Translations under genes and position numbers: made by a program
Shown: in pieces, positions 29,468-37,903 of the stretch
How positions within the stretch are numbered: position 1 is the first letter of the stretch
Layout of the letters: each line of letters opens with the position of its first letter
The notes under the pieces: model-generated
What the model was told of the DNA's origin: nothing
Database searches by the model: none
The model's input: the letters and a program-made list of their open reading frames with translations, nothing else
Assembly: GCA_001899305.1 (NCBI GenBank)
Contig: MKWL01000001.1
Span: forward strand, 496,001-560,000
Reading direction: 5' to 3'
Length of the DNA stretch: 64,000 nt
From: Thiobacillus sp. 0-1251
Lineage (GTDB): Bacteria > Pseudomonadota > Gammaproteobacteria > Burkholderiales > Thiobacillaceae

Positions 29468-30940
29468 ATGAAACGCGGAGCAATGAAAATCCTGTTTGTC
29501 GCCAGCGAGGCCTACCCGCTGGTGAAAACCGGCGGGCTGGGTGATGTGGTCTACAGCCTGCCGCATGCCTTGCAGGCGCGCGGCGCCGATATCCGTCTGG
29601 TGCTGCCGGGCTACCGGGCGTTGTTGCGCCAACTCGACCAGGTGCGCATCCTCGGCTGGCTCGACGTGCGCGGTGCCGAAGGCATCGTCAGTGCACGCAT
29701 CCTGGAAACGCGTCATCCCGATTTTGCGTTCCCGCTCTGGGTGATCGACTGTCCGCCCTTGTTCGACCGCTCGGGCAATCCCTATGTCAACGCCAATGGC
29801 CAGGACTGGCCGGACAACGCCGAGCGCTTCGCAGTGTTCGCGCGGGTCGCCGCACTGCTGGCGCAGGATGCGCTCGATATCGGGTGGCAGCCCGCGGTGG
29901 TGCACACGCACGACTGGCAGACCGGGCTGGTGGCGGCATTCCTGGCCGACCAGCCGGGACGTCCGAAAACCGTGTTCACCATCCACAATCTGGCCTATGG
30001 CGGCTATTTTTCACATACCGATTTTGTCCGCCTGCAGCTTCCCGGCCCATGGTGGTCGTCCGAGGGGGTGGAATTCCACGGCGGCCTGTCCATGCTGAAG
30101 GCGGGTATCGTCTACGCCGATGCCGTCACCACCGTGAGCCCCACCTATGCCGCAGAAATCTGCACGCCGGCATTCGGCTACGGACTCGACGGACTGCTGC
30201 TTTCCCGGCAATACAAGCTGCATGGGATTCTCAATGGAATCGATCCCCGGATATGGAACCCGTCCACCGATCCGCACCTGCCCGCGCATTATTCGATGAG
30301 CCGCATTCTGCCCGGCAAGCGGCGCAACAAGCAGGCACTGATCGAGCGTTTCCTGCCGCGCGCCGGCGACGACGCGATGCAGGCGCCGCTGCTTGGACTG
30401 GTGGGGCGGCTGGTCGAGCAGAAGGGGATCGACTGGGTGCTGGCGGCGATCCCGGTGCTACTGGCCGAGACCGATGTGCGCTTCGTGCTGCTCGGCAGTG
30501 GCCAGGCTGTATACGAGCATAAGCTCACGCGTCTGGCCAAGCAGCATCCCGAGCGTGTATTCGTCGAGATCGGCTACGACGAGGCACTGGCTCATCACAT
30601 CGAAGCGGGCGCCGACCTGTTCCTGATGCCGTCCCGCTTCGAACCGTGCGGACTCAACCAGATGTACAGCCTGCGATATGGCACGCCACCCATCGTCTTC
30701 AAGACCGGCGGCCTGGCCGACACGGTGGTCGACGCCGACGCGGAGAATCTGGCAGCCGGCAGCGCCACCGGCTTCGTGTTCGACGTGCCGGAGCTGGCAG
30801 CCTTTCTGCAGGCCATCCGGCGTGCGCTCGATCTGTACCGCCAGCCCACGCAATGGCGCCGCCTGCAGCAGAACGGCATGCGCCAGTCGTTCGACTGGGC
30901 GGATAGCGCCGGCCATTACCTCGCACTCTATTCCACTTGA
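29468..30940 (+). CDS. glgA: Glycogen synthase (ADP-glucose:glucan transferase)
   Basis: This GT5 enzyme of about 490 residues elongates alpha-1,4-glucan using ADP-glucose. The N-terminal [20 protein letters not shown] carries the Lys of the KxGGL motif, and the GT-B C-terminal half has [18 protein letters not shown] and a second KTGGL. Two starts are possible: 29468, with AGGGA 12 bases upstream, or 29483 (MKILFVASE), whose GGAG is only 2 bases away. I use the first. The gene lies 34 bases after glgB. Confidence 0.95.
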   Translation: MKRGAMKILFVASEAYPLVKTGGLGDVVYSLPHALQARGADIRLVLPGYRALLRQLDQVRILGWLDVRGAEGIVSARILETRHPDFAFPLWVIDCPPLFDRSGNPYVNANGQDWPDNAERFAVFARVAALLAQDALDIGWQPAVVHTHDWQTGLVAAFLADQPGRPKTVFTIHNLAYGGYFSHTDFVRLQLPGPWWSSEGVEFHGGLSMLKAGIVYADAVTTVSPTYAAEICTPAFGYGLDGLLLSRQYKLHGILNGIDPRIWNPSTDPHLPAHYSMSRILPGKRRNKQALIERFLPRAGDDAMQAPLLGLVGRLVEQKGIDWVLAAIPVLLAETDVRFVLLGSGQAVYEHKLTRLAKQHPERVFVEIGYDEALAHHIEAGADLFLMPSRFEPCGLNQMYSLRYGTPPIVFKTGGLADTVVDADAENLAAGSATGFVFDVPELAAFLQAIRRALDLYRQPTQWRRLQQNGMRQSFDWADSAGHYLALYST

Positions 30941-30957
30941 ACTCAGCGGGAACCACC

Positions 30958-33432
30958 ATGCCAGACGAGAAACCTGTCTCTCCCAGCCGCGTCGCCCTCA
31001 AGCAATTGCCCGACAGCAGCGAGGCGCTGACCGAGGATTTCCAGCGTTACCAGTTTTACCATCTGGGGCGGTTCCATGGCTGTCCCACCGTCTATACCTA
31101 TCATGCGCTGGCCTGGACGCTGCGCGACCGTCTCATGTCGGACTGGATGAACACCTATGCCGAGCGCGACCAGCCCGGTAAGCGCCGCGCGTATTATCTT
31201 TCGCTTGAATTCCTGATCGGCCGCGCGCTGTCCAACCACGTGCTCAATCTGGGGCTGGACACCGCCTCGCGCGAAGCACTGCAGAGCTTCGGACAGACGC
31301 TCGAGGCCGTGGCGGAGGAAGAAACCGATGCCGGGCTGGGGAATGGCGGTCTGGGCCGGCTGGCGGCCTGTTTCATGGACAGCTGCGCCACCCTGAACTT
31401 GCCAGTGATGGGCTATGGCATTCATTACGAATACGGCATGTTCCGCCAGGACATCGAAAACGGCTATCAGGTCGAGGAACCCGACCACTGGCTGCGCGAC
31501 GGCAATCCGTGGGAGGTCGAGCGCTCCGAATTCACCTGCCGCGTGCCGTTCGGCGGGCACACCGAGCATTTCCACGACAAGGCCGGGATTCCCCGCACGC
31601 GCTGGGCGGACACCAGCGACGTGCTGGCGATTCCCTACGACATGCCGATCTCAGGCTACCGCAATCATGCGGTGAACACGCTGCGTTTGTGGAAATCCGC
31701 CGCCACCGACGTGTTCGACCTCAACGAATTCAACGCCGGAAGCTACTCCGAGGCGGTGCAGGCGAAGAATCACGCCGAGCACATCTCGATGGTGCTGTAT
31801 CCGAACGACAGCAGCGAAAACGGCAAGGAACTGCGCCTGCGCCAGCAGTATTTCCTGGCGTCGGCCAGCCTGCAGGATGCGCTGCGCCAGTGGCGCGCAG
31901 CCGGCAACAACGATCTGATGAAATTCGCCGAGCACAATGTCTTCCAGATGAACGACACGCACCCCACCATCGCGGTGGCCGAACTCATGCGTCTGCTGCT
32001 CGACGACGAACGGCTGCAGTGGGACGAAGCCTGGGCGATCACCTCGCGGTGCATGGCCTATACCAACCACACGCTGCTGCCCGAGGCGCTGGAGCGTTGG
32101 CCGGTGGCATTGTTCGAGCGCCTGCTGCCGCGCCCGCTGGAAATCATCTACGAAATCAACGCCCGCTTCCTGCGCCAGGTGGCGATCAAATGGCCGGGCG
32201 ACATCGACCGCCAGCGCCGCATGTCGATCATCGAGGAAGAACCGGTACGCCAGATACGCATGGCGTGGCTGGCCATCGTCGGCAGTTTCTCGATCAACGG
32301 CGTGGCGGCGCTGCATTCGCGCCTGTTGAAGGAAGGGCTGTTCCGCGATTTCGTCGAGCTCTGGCCGCACAAGTTCAACAACAAGACCAATGGCGTCACA
32401 CCGCGCCGCTGGGTAGCGCATGCGAACCCCGACATGACGGCGCTGATCAGTTCGAAAATCGGCGAAGACTGGATTGCCGACCTGTCGCACCTGGCCAGGC
32501 TGAAACCCCTGGCGGCGGGCGGAAACGAGGCGTTCCATGCCGAGTGGCGTGCCGCGAAACGTGCCAACAAGGTGCGGCTGGCAGCGCTGGTCGAAGCCGA
32601 ATGCGGCGTGACGTTCGATCCGTCCGCCCTGTTCGACGTACAGGTCAAGCGCATCCATGAATACAAGCGCCAGCTGCTCAACGTCTTGCATGTGATCCAT
32701 CTCTATAACCGCATCAAGCACGGGCACCTGGAGGGCTCGGTCAACCGTTGCGTCCTGATCGGCGGCAAGGCCGCACCGGGGTATGTGATGGCCAAGCGCA
32801 TCATCAAGCTGATCAACAGCGTCGCCGACGTGGTCAACAACGATCCCGACATCAATGGCCGGCTCAAGGTGGCCTTCCTGCCCAATTACCGGGTGAGCAG
32901 CATGGAAATCATCGCGCCGGCCACCGACCTCTCGGAACAGATTTCCACCGCGGGCAAGGAGGCCTCCGGCACCGGCAACATGAAATTCATGATGAACGGC
33001 GCCGTCACCATCGGCACCTACGACGGGGCGAATATCGAGATTCTCGATGCCGTGGGCGAGGACAACTTCTTCCTGTTCGGCCTGCGCGCCGACGAAGTCG
33101 AGGCATTGCGAGGTCACTACCAGCCCTTGTCCTATATGGAGCGCGACCCGGCCTTGCGCCAAGTGATCGACCTGCTCATCTCCGGCCATTTCAATCCCTG
33201 CGAACCGGGCATCTTCGACATGATCATCGGGGCCATGATGAGCCCAAACGATCCCTGGATGGTGCTGGCGGATTTCCGGACGTATGTCGATGCGCAGGAA
33301 CGGGTGGACCAGGCCTGGCAGGACGAAGCGCGCTGGACGCGCATGAGCATCCTCAACACGGCATCGAGCGGCTTTTTCTCGACCGACCGCACCATGCAGG
33401 AGTACAACGCGGATATCTGGAAGCTGACGTAG
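30958..33432 (+). CDS. glgP: Glycogen/starch/alpha-glucan phosphorylase
   Basis: This 824-residue GT35 enzyme releases glucose 1-phosphate from glucan ends. GLGNGGLGRLAACFMDS lies early, NDTHPTIAVAELMRLL in the middle, and the pyridoxal-phosphate site GTGNMKFMMNGA with its Lys near the C-terminus. It closes the operon: synthesis (glgC, A, B) and breakdown (glgP, malQ, GH57) are made together, so flux must be set by allostery. No debranching enzyme (glgX) or phosphoglucomutase is in the window. No clear terminator follows. Confidence 0.96.
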   Translation: MPDEKPVSPSRVALKQLPDSSEALTEDFQRYQFYHLGRFHGCPTVYTYHALAWTLRDRLMSDWMNTYAERDQPGKRRAYYLSLEFLIGRALSNHVLNLGLDTASREALQSFGQTLEAVAEEETDAGLGNGGLGRLAACFMDSCATLNLPVMGYGIHYEYGMFRQDIENGYQVEEPDHWLRDGNPWEVERSEFTCRVPFGGHTEHFHDKAGIPRTRWADTSDVLAIPYDMPISGYRNHAVNTLRLWKSAATDVFDLNEFNAGSYSEAVQAKNHAEHISMVLYPNDSSENGKELRLRQQYFLASASLQDALRQWRAAGNNDLMKFAEHNVFQMNDTHPTIAVAELMRLLLDDERLQWDEAWAITSRCMAYTNHTLLPEALERWPVALFERLLPRPLEIIYEINARFLRQVAIKWPGDIDRQRRMSIIEEEPVRQIRMAWLAIVGSFSINGVAALHSRLLKEGLFRDFVELWPHKFNNKTNGVTPRRWVAHANPDMTALISSKIGEDWIADLSHLARLKPLAAGGNEAFHAEWRAAKRANKVRLAALVEAECGVTFDPSALFDVQVKRIHEYKRQLLNVLHVIHLYNRIKHGHLEGSVNRCVLIGGKAAPGYVMAKRIIKLINSVADVVNNDPDINGRLKVAFLPNYRVSSMEIIAPATDLSEQISTAGKEASGTGNMKFMMNGAVTIGTYDGANIEILDAVGEDNFFLFGLRADEVEALRGHYQPLSYMERDPALRQVIDLLISGHFNPCEPGIFDMIIGAMMSPNDPWMVLADFRTYVDAQERVDQAWQDEARWTRMSILNTASSGFFSTDRTMQEYNADIWKLT

Positions 33433-33599
33433 GACCGGCAGCCGCGCAATGGGCGGGGCGGGACTGTACGGCCGGGATGGTTGGTGTGTGCTGAGTGACG
33501 TCTACCGACCCTAAGCGGAAATAGGGTGATTAGGAAAGCAGACGTTCATCGTAAAGTTGAGGGGCACCGCGCTTCAGCGGCATCCCCCTCGAACGCCGG

Positions 33600-34307
33600 T
33601 CAGATAACCGGCTGCTCAATTTCTAAATACTTTCTGAGAATATCACGGGTCATTTCAAGCATTCGCCAACGAATAAATTTGTCTGTTGGCTTTGCATTAA
33701 CCCAGTTTCCGTGGCGAACCGGATCTGCATATTGTTTTATGTTTGAGGTGATTGCTTCTCTGGTCGTACCTAGCGCAGCGTGCATTTCATCCCAGCGATC
33801 AAGGCCAGTTTTCATTACGAAAGAGGATTTGATGCTTTCGACAGCTCGATAACAGTAGCTAGCACAATCACTAACATCGTTAATTGCCTGCAAATAGTCA
33901 CGAATGGCGAGGCGAAAGAATATATCCCGTCCCGCTAGACGCAATGCAAGATTAAATATTTCAATTTGAGTAGTGAATGCCAATGTCTCACCATCCCGTT
34001 CAGGGTTCCCGGGGCGAACGCCGAACACATGGGGAGTACCATCTTCTTCTGTGACTTGAATTAGCTCAAGTGAATAGCCAGAGCCAAGCGAGAACCCAAG
34101 CGACCCAACAACTATTGAAGCCACATCTTCTGCGGTAACCATTGCAGAAATCCAGCCGTCAATGTTTGGCAAATCAAGGACAACAGTTATCTGAGAAGCA
34201 TCGCAGCTAACGATGGCCTTCCCTTTCTCTCCGATGCCCATTTCCACGCGGCCGAAGTAAATCTCCGCTCTCTCTGGCTGAACCCGCCCGGTAACTACGT
34301 ATCTCAT
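33600..34307 (-). CDS. Hypothetical protein, AT-richer orphan
   Basis: I do not recognise this 235-residue protein. The N-terminal half looks beta-rich (YVVTGRVQPERAEIYFGRVEMG), the C-terminal half helical (LRLAGRDIFFRLAIRDYLQAI and onward). There is no signal peptide or membrane helix. By eye its codons are clearly less GC-rich than its neighbours, and it sits alone between two metabolic operons, which suggests recent acquisition. A dyad near TGAATGATTATTCA lies just upstream of the start (about 34314-34327). Confidence 0.6.
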   Translation of the reverse strand: MRYVVTGRVQPERAEIYFGRVEMGIGEKGKAIVSCDASQITVVLDLPNIDGWISAMVTAEDVASIVVGSLGFSLGSGYSLELIQVTEEDGTPHVFGVRPGNPERDGETLAFTTQIEIFNLALRLAGRDIFFRLAIRDYLQAINDVSDCASYCYRAVESIKSSFVMKTGLDRWDEMHAALGTTREAITSNIKQYADPVRHGNWVNAKPTDKFIRWRMLEMTRDILRKYLEIEQPVI

Positions 34308-34555
34308 ATGATTGAATGATTATTCACCAAACCGGTGGGTCAGTATTATTAAAATTCGCAGAACATGCCGCTGTGCTCTAACTGCCTGCTTGATTCGTGG
34401 TCGGTTCCTCGAAGCCGCCTGTCAGCATATGCAATGATAATCCGGACCGGATGGTCGCTGTGGGAAGCATGCTCAGATGGTCGCTTGCGGCCGGTTGCTG
34501 ACATCAGGTCAGCAGTCCTCGAAACTCCAGAAACAAATCCGTCGCGATGCCATAG

Positions 34556-34583
34556 AAAAAGGCCAGGTTTCCCCGGCCTTTTT
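34556..34583 (-). terminator. Intrinsic terminator downstream of panD
   Basis: The stem AAAAAGGCC (34556-34564) pairs with GGCCTTTTT (34575-34583) around a 10-base loop. It lies 18 bases past the panD stop and has A and T runs on both sides, so it can end transcription of panD and possibly of anything reading the other way. Confidence 0.8.
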
Positions 34584-34601
34584 ACTCGCCCTCGGCTTGC
34601 C

Positions 34602-34982
34602 CTACGCCGCCTGCACCGGAATCGCCTGGCGCGTGTCCATGATGCGGTTGTCTGCGTCCACATACACCAGTTCCGGGGCGTAGCGCGCCAGTTCCAGTTC
34701 GTTGTAGGACGCAAAGGTGGCGATGATGATGAGATCGCCCGGGTTCGCCTTGTGCGCGGCCGCGCCGTTCACCGAAATGATGCCGGAATCACGCGCGGCA
34801 CGAATGGCATACGTCGTGAAACGTTCGCCGTTGGTGACGTTGTAGATCTGGATCTGCTCGTATTCGTGGATGTCGGCCGCGTCCAGCAGGGTTTCGTCGA
34901 TCGCGCAGGAGCCTTCGTAATGCAGCTCGGAATGCGTGACGGTCGCCCGGTGCAGCTTGGACTTGAGCATCGTTCTTTGCAT
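34602..34982 (-). CDS. panD: Aspartate 1-decarboxylase (pyruvoyl-dependent)
   Basis: This 126-residue proenzyme makes beta-alanine for pantothenate. The self-cleavage site [10 protein letters not shown] (Gly24-Ser25, where Ser becomes the pyruvoyl group) is intact, as are [20 protein letters not shown] and [19 protein letters not shown]. It has its own apparent promoter (TATAAT at 35017-35012 on the minus strand) and a GAGGG ribosome-binding site, and is separated from panC by a repeat. Confidence 0.96.
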   Translation of the reverse strand: MQRTMLKSKLHRATVTHSELHYEGSCAIDETLLDAADIHEYEQIQIYNVTNGERFTTYAIRAARDSGIISVNGAAAHKANPGDLIIIATFASYNELELARYAPELVYVDADNRIMDTRQAIPVQAA

Positions 34983-35011
34983 GACGGTGCCCTCAATAAG
35001 AAAGGGCTCAT

Positions 35012-35017
35012 ATTATA
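35012..35017 (-). promoter_or_regulatory. -10 element of panD
   Basis: The minus strand reads TATAAT here, about 30 bases before the panD ATG; GAGGG then precedes the start codon. The box directly abuts the GGTGAG repeat at 35020-35059, and no recognisable -35 is left in the repeat. The box also overlaps the panC stop codon. Confidence 0.5.
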
Positions 35018-35894
35018 CAGCGGTGAGTGGGGAGTGGGGAGCGGGCAACCACTCACCGCTCACCGCTTCCCATTCAATATTATCGATCAGCCGGGTCGAC
35101 CCCAGCCAGGCCGCGCCCAGCACCACAAGACGGGTGCTGTCGGGTGTGGGCGCCTGCAGGGTCGCGGCATCGCGCAGCGCGACGTAGTCGACCCGCCAGC
35201 CTGCCATTTTCAGGTGGCGGCCGGCGGTGGCGCACAGGGCTTCGAAATCCCGTTCGCCTGCCCGGACGGCGGCCACGACGGCAGTGAGTTCACGCTGCAG
35301 CTGGGGCGCCTGGATGCGTTCCGCTGTGCCGAGATAGGCGTTGCGCGAACTCATCGCCAGCCCGTCGGATTCGCGCAGGGTGTCGCCCGCCACGATCTCG
35401 ATCGGCAGGTTGAACTGCCGGACCAGCTCCTGGATGACCCGCAACTGCTGGAAATCCTTTTTCCCGAACACGGCCACGTGCGGCTGCACCAGGTTGAACA
35501 GCTTCAGCACGACCGTCGCCACGCCGGCGAAATGGCCGGGACGGAAGGCGCCGCACAAGTCCCGGGTCAGCGCGTCGGACGGCTGCACGGTGAAATCCTG
35601 CGGGACCGGATAGAGCGCGTCGACGTCGGGCGCGAACACCAGGTCGCAGCCCGCGGCAGCGAGTTTCTCGCAGTCGGCGGCGAGGGTGCGCGGGTAACGC
35701 TCGAAATCCTCTCCGGCACCGAACTGCAGCGGGTTGACGAAGATGCTCGCGACAACCGGATGACCGTGCCGCTTGGCCAGTTCGATCAGCGATACATGGC
35801 CGGCATGGAGGTTGCCCATGGTGGGCACAAAGGCGGTGCCGGTCTGTCCGGCGAGCGCGGTGCGCAGTTCGGCGACGGTATGCAGGACCTGCAT
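35013..35894 (-). CDS. panC: Pantothenate synthetase
   Basis: This 293-residue enzyme joins pantoate and beta-alanine with ATP. Visible: FVPTMGNLHAGHVSLI with the HxGH motif, FVNPLQFG, the KKDFQQLRVIQ stretch (KMSKS-like region nearby), and SSRNAYLG. The conserved family ending is at TRLIDN. The last 15 or so residues (VSGEWLPAPHSPLTAV) are encoded by the GGTGAG inverted repeat, so the tail is probably a read-through of repeat DNA. The start ATG overlaps the panB stop (ATGA). Confidence 0.95.
   Translation of the reverse strand: MQVLHTVAELRTALAGQTGTAFVPTMGNLHAGHVSLIELAKRHGHPVVASIFVNPLQFGAGEDFERYPRTLAADCEKLAAAGCDLVFAPDVDALYPVPQDFTVQPSDALTRDLCGAFRPGHFAGVATVVLKLFNLVQPHVAVFGKKDFQQLRVIQELVRQFNLPIEIVAGDTLRESDGLAMSSRNAYLGTAERIQAPQLQRELTAVVAAVRAGERDFEALCATAGRHLKMAGWRVDYVALRDAATLQAPTPDSTRLVVLGAAWLGSTRLIDNIEWEAVSGEWLPAPHSPLTAV
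35020..35059. repeat. GGTGAG-type inverted repeat at the panC-panD junction
   Basis: GCGGTGAGTGG (35020-35030) is repeated inverted as CCACTCACCGC (35049-35059), with further GGAGTGG and CTCACCGC units around it. Similar GTGAGTGG clusters occur at 42590-42656, 49141-49162 and 53294-53366, so this is a dispersed family. Confidence 0.7.
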
Positions 35895-36682
35895 CAGAAG
35901 GCGTGGTCGGGACCAGGAAAACTGCCGTCCTTCACCGCGGCGACGTAGGCGCGCGCGGCGGCTTCGATGCCGCCGGCGCCGGCAAGAAAGTTCTTCGAGA
36001 ATTTCGGTGCGCGCGGATACAGGCCCAGCATGTCGTACAGCACCAGGACCTGGCCGGAACAGCCGGCCCCGGCGCCGATGCCGATGGCCGGAATCGTGAG
36101 TGCTTCGGTGATGGCCTGGCCGAGCGCAGCGGGCACCATTTCCAGCACGATCAGTCCGGCGCCGGCGGCTTCCAGCGCACGGGCGTCGGCGACCAGCTGC
36201 GCGGCGGCCGCATCCTCGCGTCCCTGTACCCGGTAGCCGCCGAGCTGGTTGACCGACTGCGGCAGCAGACCGAGATGCGCGCACACCGGGATGCCGCGTT
36301 GCGTCAGGAAGGCGACGGTGTCGACCATCACCGCGCCGCCCTCCAGCTTGACCATGTGCGCCCCCGCAGCCATCAGCCGTGCCGCGGCGGAAAACGCACG
36401 CTCCGGCGAAGGCTGGTAGCTGCCGAAAGGCAGGTCGGCAACGATGAAGGCTCGCTCGGTCCCGGCGGCGACGCAGCGCGTGTGGTACGTCATCTCGGCA
36501 AGCTTCACCGGTAGCGTCGAGGTGTGTCCCTGCACCACCATGCCGAGCGAATCGCCGACCAGCAGCACCTCGACGCCGGCGGCATCGAGTACGCGCGCGA
36601 AGCTGGCGTCGTAGCAGGTGAGCACGGCGATCTTCTCGCCGCGTTCGCGCATTGCCTTGAGGGTGGACAGGGTGACGGCCAT
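35894..36682 (-). CDS. panB: 3-methyl-2-oxobutanoate hydroxymethyltransferase
   Basis: This 262-residue TIM-barrel enzyme makes ketopantoate from ketoisovalerate and methylene-tetrahydrofolate. [40 protein letters not shown], and the catalytic region [10 protein letters not shown] with [14 protein letters not shown] are all present. The start is ATG 36682. It follows the deoxynucleoside kinase gene by 19 bases and is coupled to panC. Confidence 0.96.
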   Translation of the reverse strand: MAVTLSTLKAMRERGEKIAVLTCYDASFARVLDAAGVEVLLVGDSLGMVVQGHTSTLPVKLAEMTYHTRCVAAGTERAFIVADLPFGSYQPSPERAFSAAARLMAAGAHMVKLEGGAVMVDTVAFLTQRGIPVCAHLGLLPQSVNQLGGYRVQGREDAAAAQLVADARALEAAGAGLIVLEMVPAALGQAITEALTIPAIGIGAGAGCSGQVLVLYDMLGLYPRAPKFSKNFLAGAGGIEAAARAYVAAVKDGSFPGPDHAF

Positions 36683-36701
36683 GGTGTGATGTAAGGGTAG
36701 C

Positions 36702-37343
36702 TCAGGCCGCCCGGCTGAAGAACTCGCGCGGACCGCGCATCTTGTCCATGCGTTCCAGCAGCAGTTCGAAGTGGGCTTCGTTCTCAGCGAAGTTGAGGTT
36801 GCTGGTGTTGACGATGAGCAGGGGTGCGGCCTCGTAGCGATGGAAGAACTCGCTGTAGCTGTTGGCCAGGCGCTGCAGGTAGCCGGCATCCATGCCGCGC
36901 TCGAATTCCACGCCGCGGCGCCTGACGCGCTCCTGCAGCACGTCGACCGGCGCCTGCAGGTAGATCACCAGGTCGGGCGTCGGCGCCTGCAGCGCGAGGT
37001 CGGCGTAGACCTTCTGGTAGAGCTCGAACTCGTCGTCGTCGAGGTTGAGGCGTGCAAACAGCATGTCCTTGTCGATCAGGAAATCCGACACGGTACCGGC
37101 GCGGAACAGATCACCCTGGGCGAGATCGCGCAACTGGCGTGAGCGGTCGAACAGGAAATGCAACTGTGTCGGCAGCGCATAGCGCCTGGGCTCCTGGTAG
37201 AAACGCGGTAGGAAGGGGTTGTCGCTGGCATTTTCCAGCAGCGTGTCGGCATCCATGCGCTCGGCCAGCTTGTAGGTGAGGCTGGTCTTGCCGGCGCCGA
37301 TCGGGCCCTCGACAACGATGTAACGGTAACGGGAGAGACTCAT
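36702..37343 (-). CDS. Deoxynucleoside kinase (deoxyadenosine/deoxyguanosine kinase type)
   Basis: This 213-residue P-loop kinase has [16 protein letters not shown] as Walker A, an [13 protein letters not shown] segment with the catalytic Glu, DRSRQLRDL, and the LID-like [14 protein letters not shown]. Enzymes of this dNK family phosphorylate salvaged deoxynucleosides. The start overlaps the folK stop (ATGA at 37340-37343). The order pcnB-folK-dNK-panB-panC is a known proteobacterial neighbourhood, linking folate and pantothenate genes. Confidence 0.88.
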   Translation of the reverse strand: MSLSRYRYIVVEGPIGAGKTSLTYKLAERMDADTLLENASDNPFLPRFYQEPRRYALPTQLHFLFDRSRQLRDLAQGDLFRAGTVSDFLIDKDMLFARLNLDDDEFELYQKVYADLALQAPTPDLVIYLQAPVDVLQERVRRRGVEFERGMDAGYLQRLANSYSEFFHRYEAAPLLIVNTSNLNFAENEAHFELLLERMDKMRGPREFFSRAA

Positions 37344-37903
37344 GCGTTGACGGCAGCGGCGGGAGGAATAGGAGGCGTCACACTCTCCCCGTAAAGGGGA
37401 GGCCGTGGTTGTAAAGTCGCTGAAGCGACAACAACCACGCTCTGGTCGGCACAGGCGGCGAGCCAGTCGGCAGCACGCCCGTGGCAGGGGATCACGGCAT
37501 CCGGCGCGATCTCCAGCAGCGGCAACAGCACGAAGCCGCGTTCCTGCATGCGCGGATGCGGCAGCGTCAGGCCGTCTTCGTGAAAATGCGCGTTGCCGTA
37601 GAGCAGCAGGTCGAGATCGAGCGTGCGCGGCGCGTTGCGGAAGCTGCGCTCGCGGCCGTGGCGGTGCTCAATATCCAGCAGGGCGGCGAGCAGCGCGCGC
37701 GGCGCCAATTCGGTTTCCACCTGCGCCACCGCGTTGATGAAGTCGGGCTGATCGACATGGCCGACCGGCGCCGAGGCGTACAGCGAGGAACGTGCCAGCA
37801 GCCGGGTGCCGGGCAGGCGGCCGAGCTCGGCGAGCGCGTACTCCACCTGCGCTGCCGGGTCGTTGAGGTTGGCGCCGAGGCCGATGGTGGCGGTGATCTT
37901 CAT
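37340..37903 (-). CDS. folK: 2-amino-4-hydroxy-6-hydroxymethyldihydropteridine pyrophosphokinase
   Basis: This folate-pathway enzyme transfers pyrophosphate from ATP to hydroxymethyl-dihydropterin. The N-terminal GLGANLNDPAAQVEYAL, the LYASAPVGHVDQPDFINAV stretch and RNAPRTLDLDLLLYG, which binds ATP and metal, are clear. At 187 residues it is longer than usual. The excess is the C-terminal tail after about residue 155, which is encoded by hairpin-forming repeat DNA (37386-37439). It overlaps pcnB and the kinase gene by four bases each. Confidence 0.94.
   Translation of the reverse strand: MKITATIGLGANLNDPAAQVEYALAELGRLPGTRLLARSSLYASAPVGHVDQPDFINAVAQVETELAPRALLAALLDIEHRHGRERSFRNAPRTLDLDLLLYGNAHFHEDGLTLPHPRMQERGFVLLPLLEIAPDAVIPCHGRAADWLAACADQSVVVVASATLQPRPPLYGESVTPPIPPAAAVNA
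37404..37439. repeat. Perfect compound hairpin inside the 3' end of folK
   Basis: The outer arms CGTGGTTGT (37404-37412) and ACAACCACG (37431-37439) enclose an inner stem GTCGC/GCGAC with a TGAA loop. A second small hairpin, CTCCCC/GGGGAG (37385-37402), adjoins it. The structure looks like a REP-type extragenic element that became part of the coding sequence. Confidence 0.65.

Noticed and set aside
35020-35069. CRISPR-like tandem repeats at GGTGAG clusters.
   Set aside because: Units are short, irregular and inverted, with no spacers and no cas genes; they are intergenic repeats.
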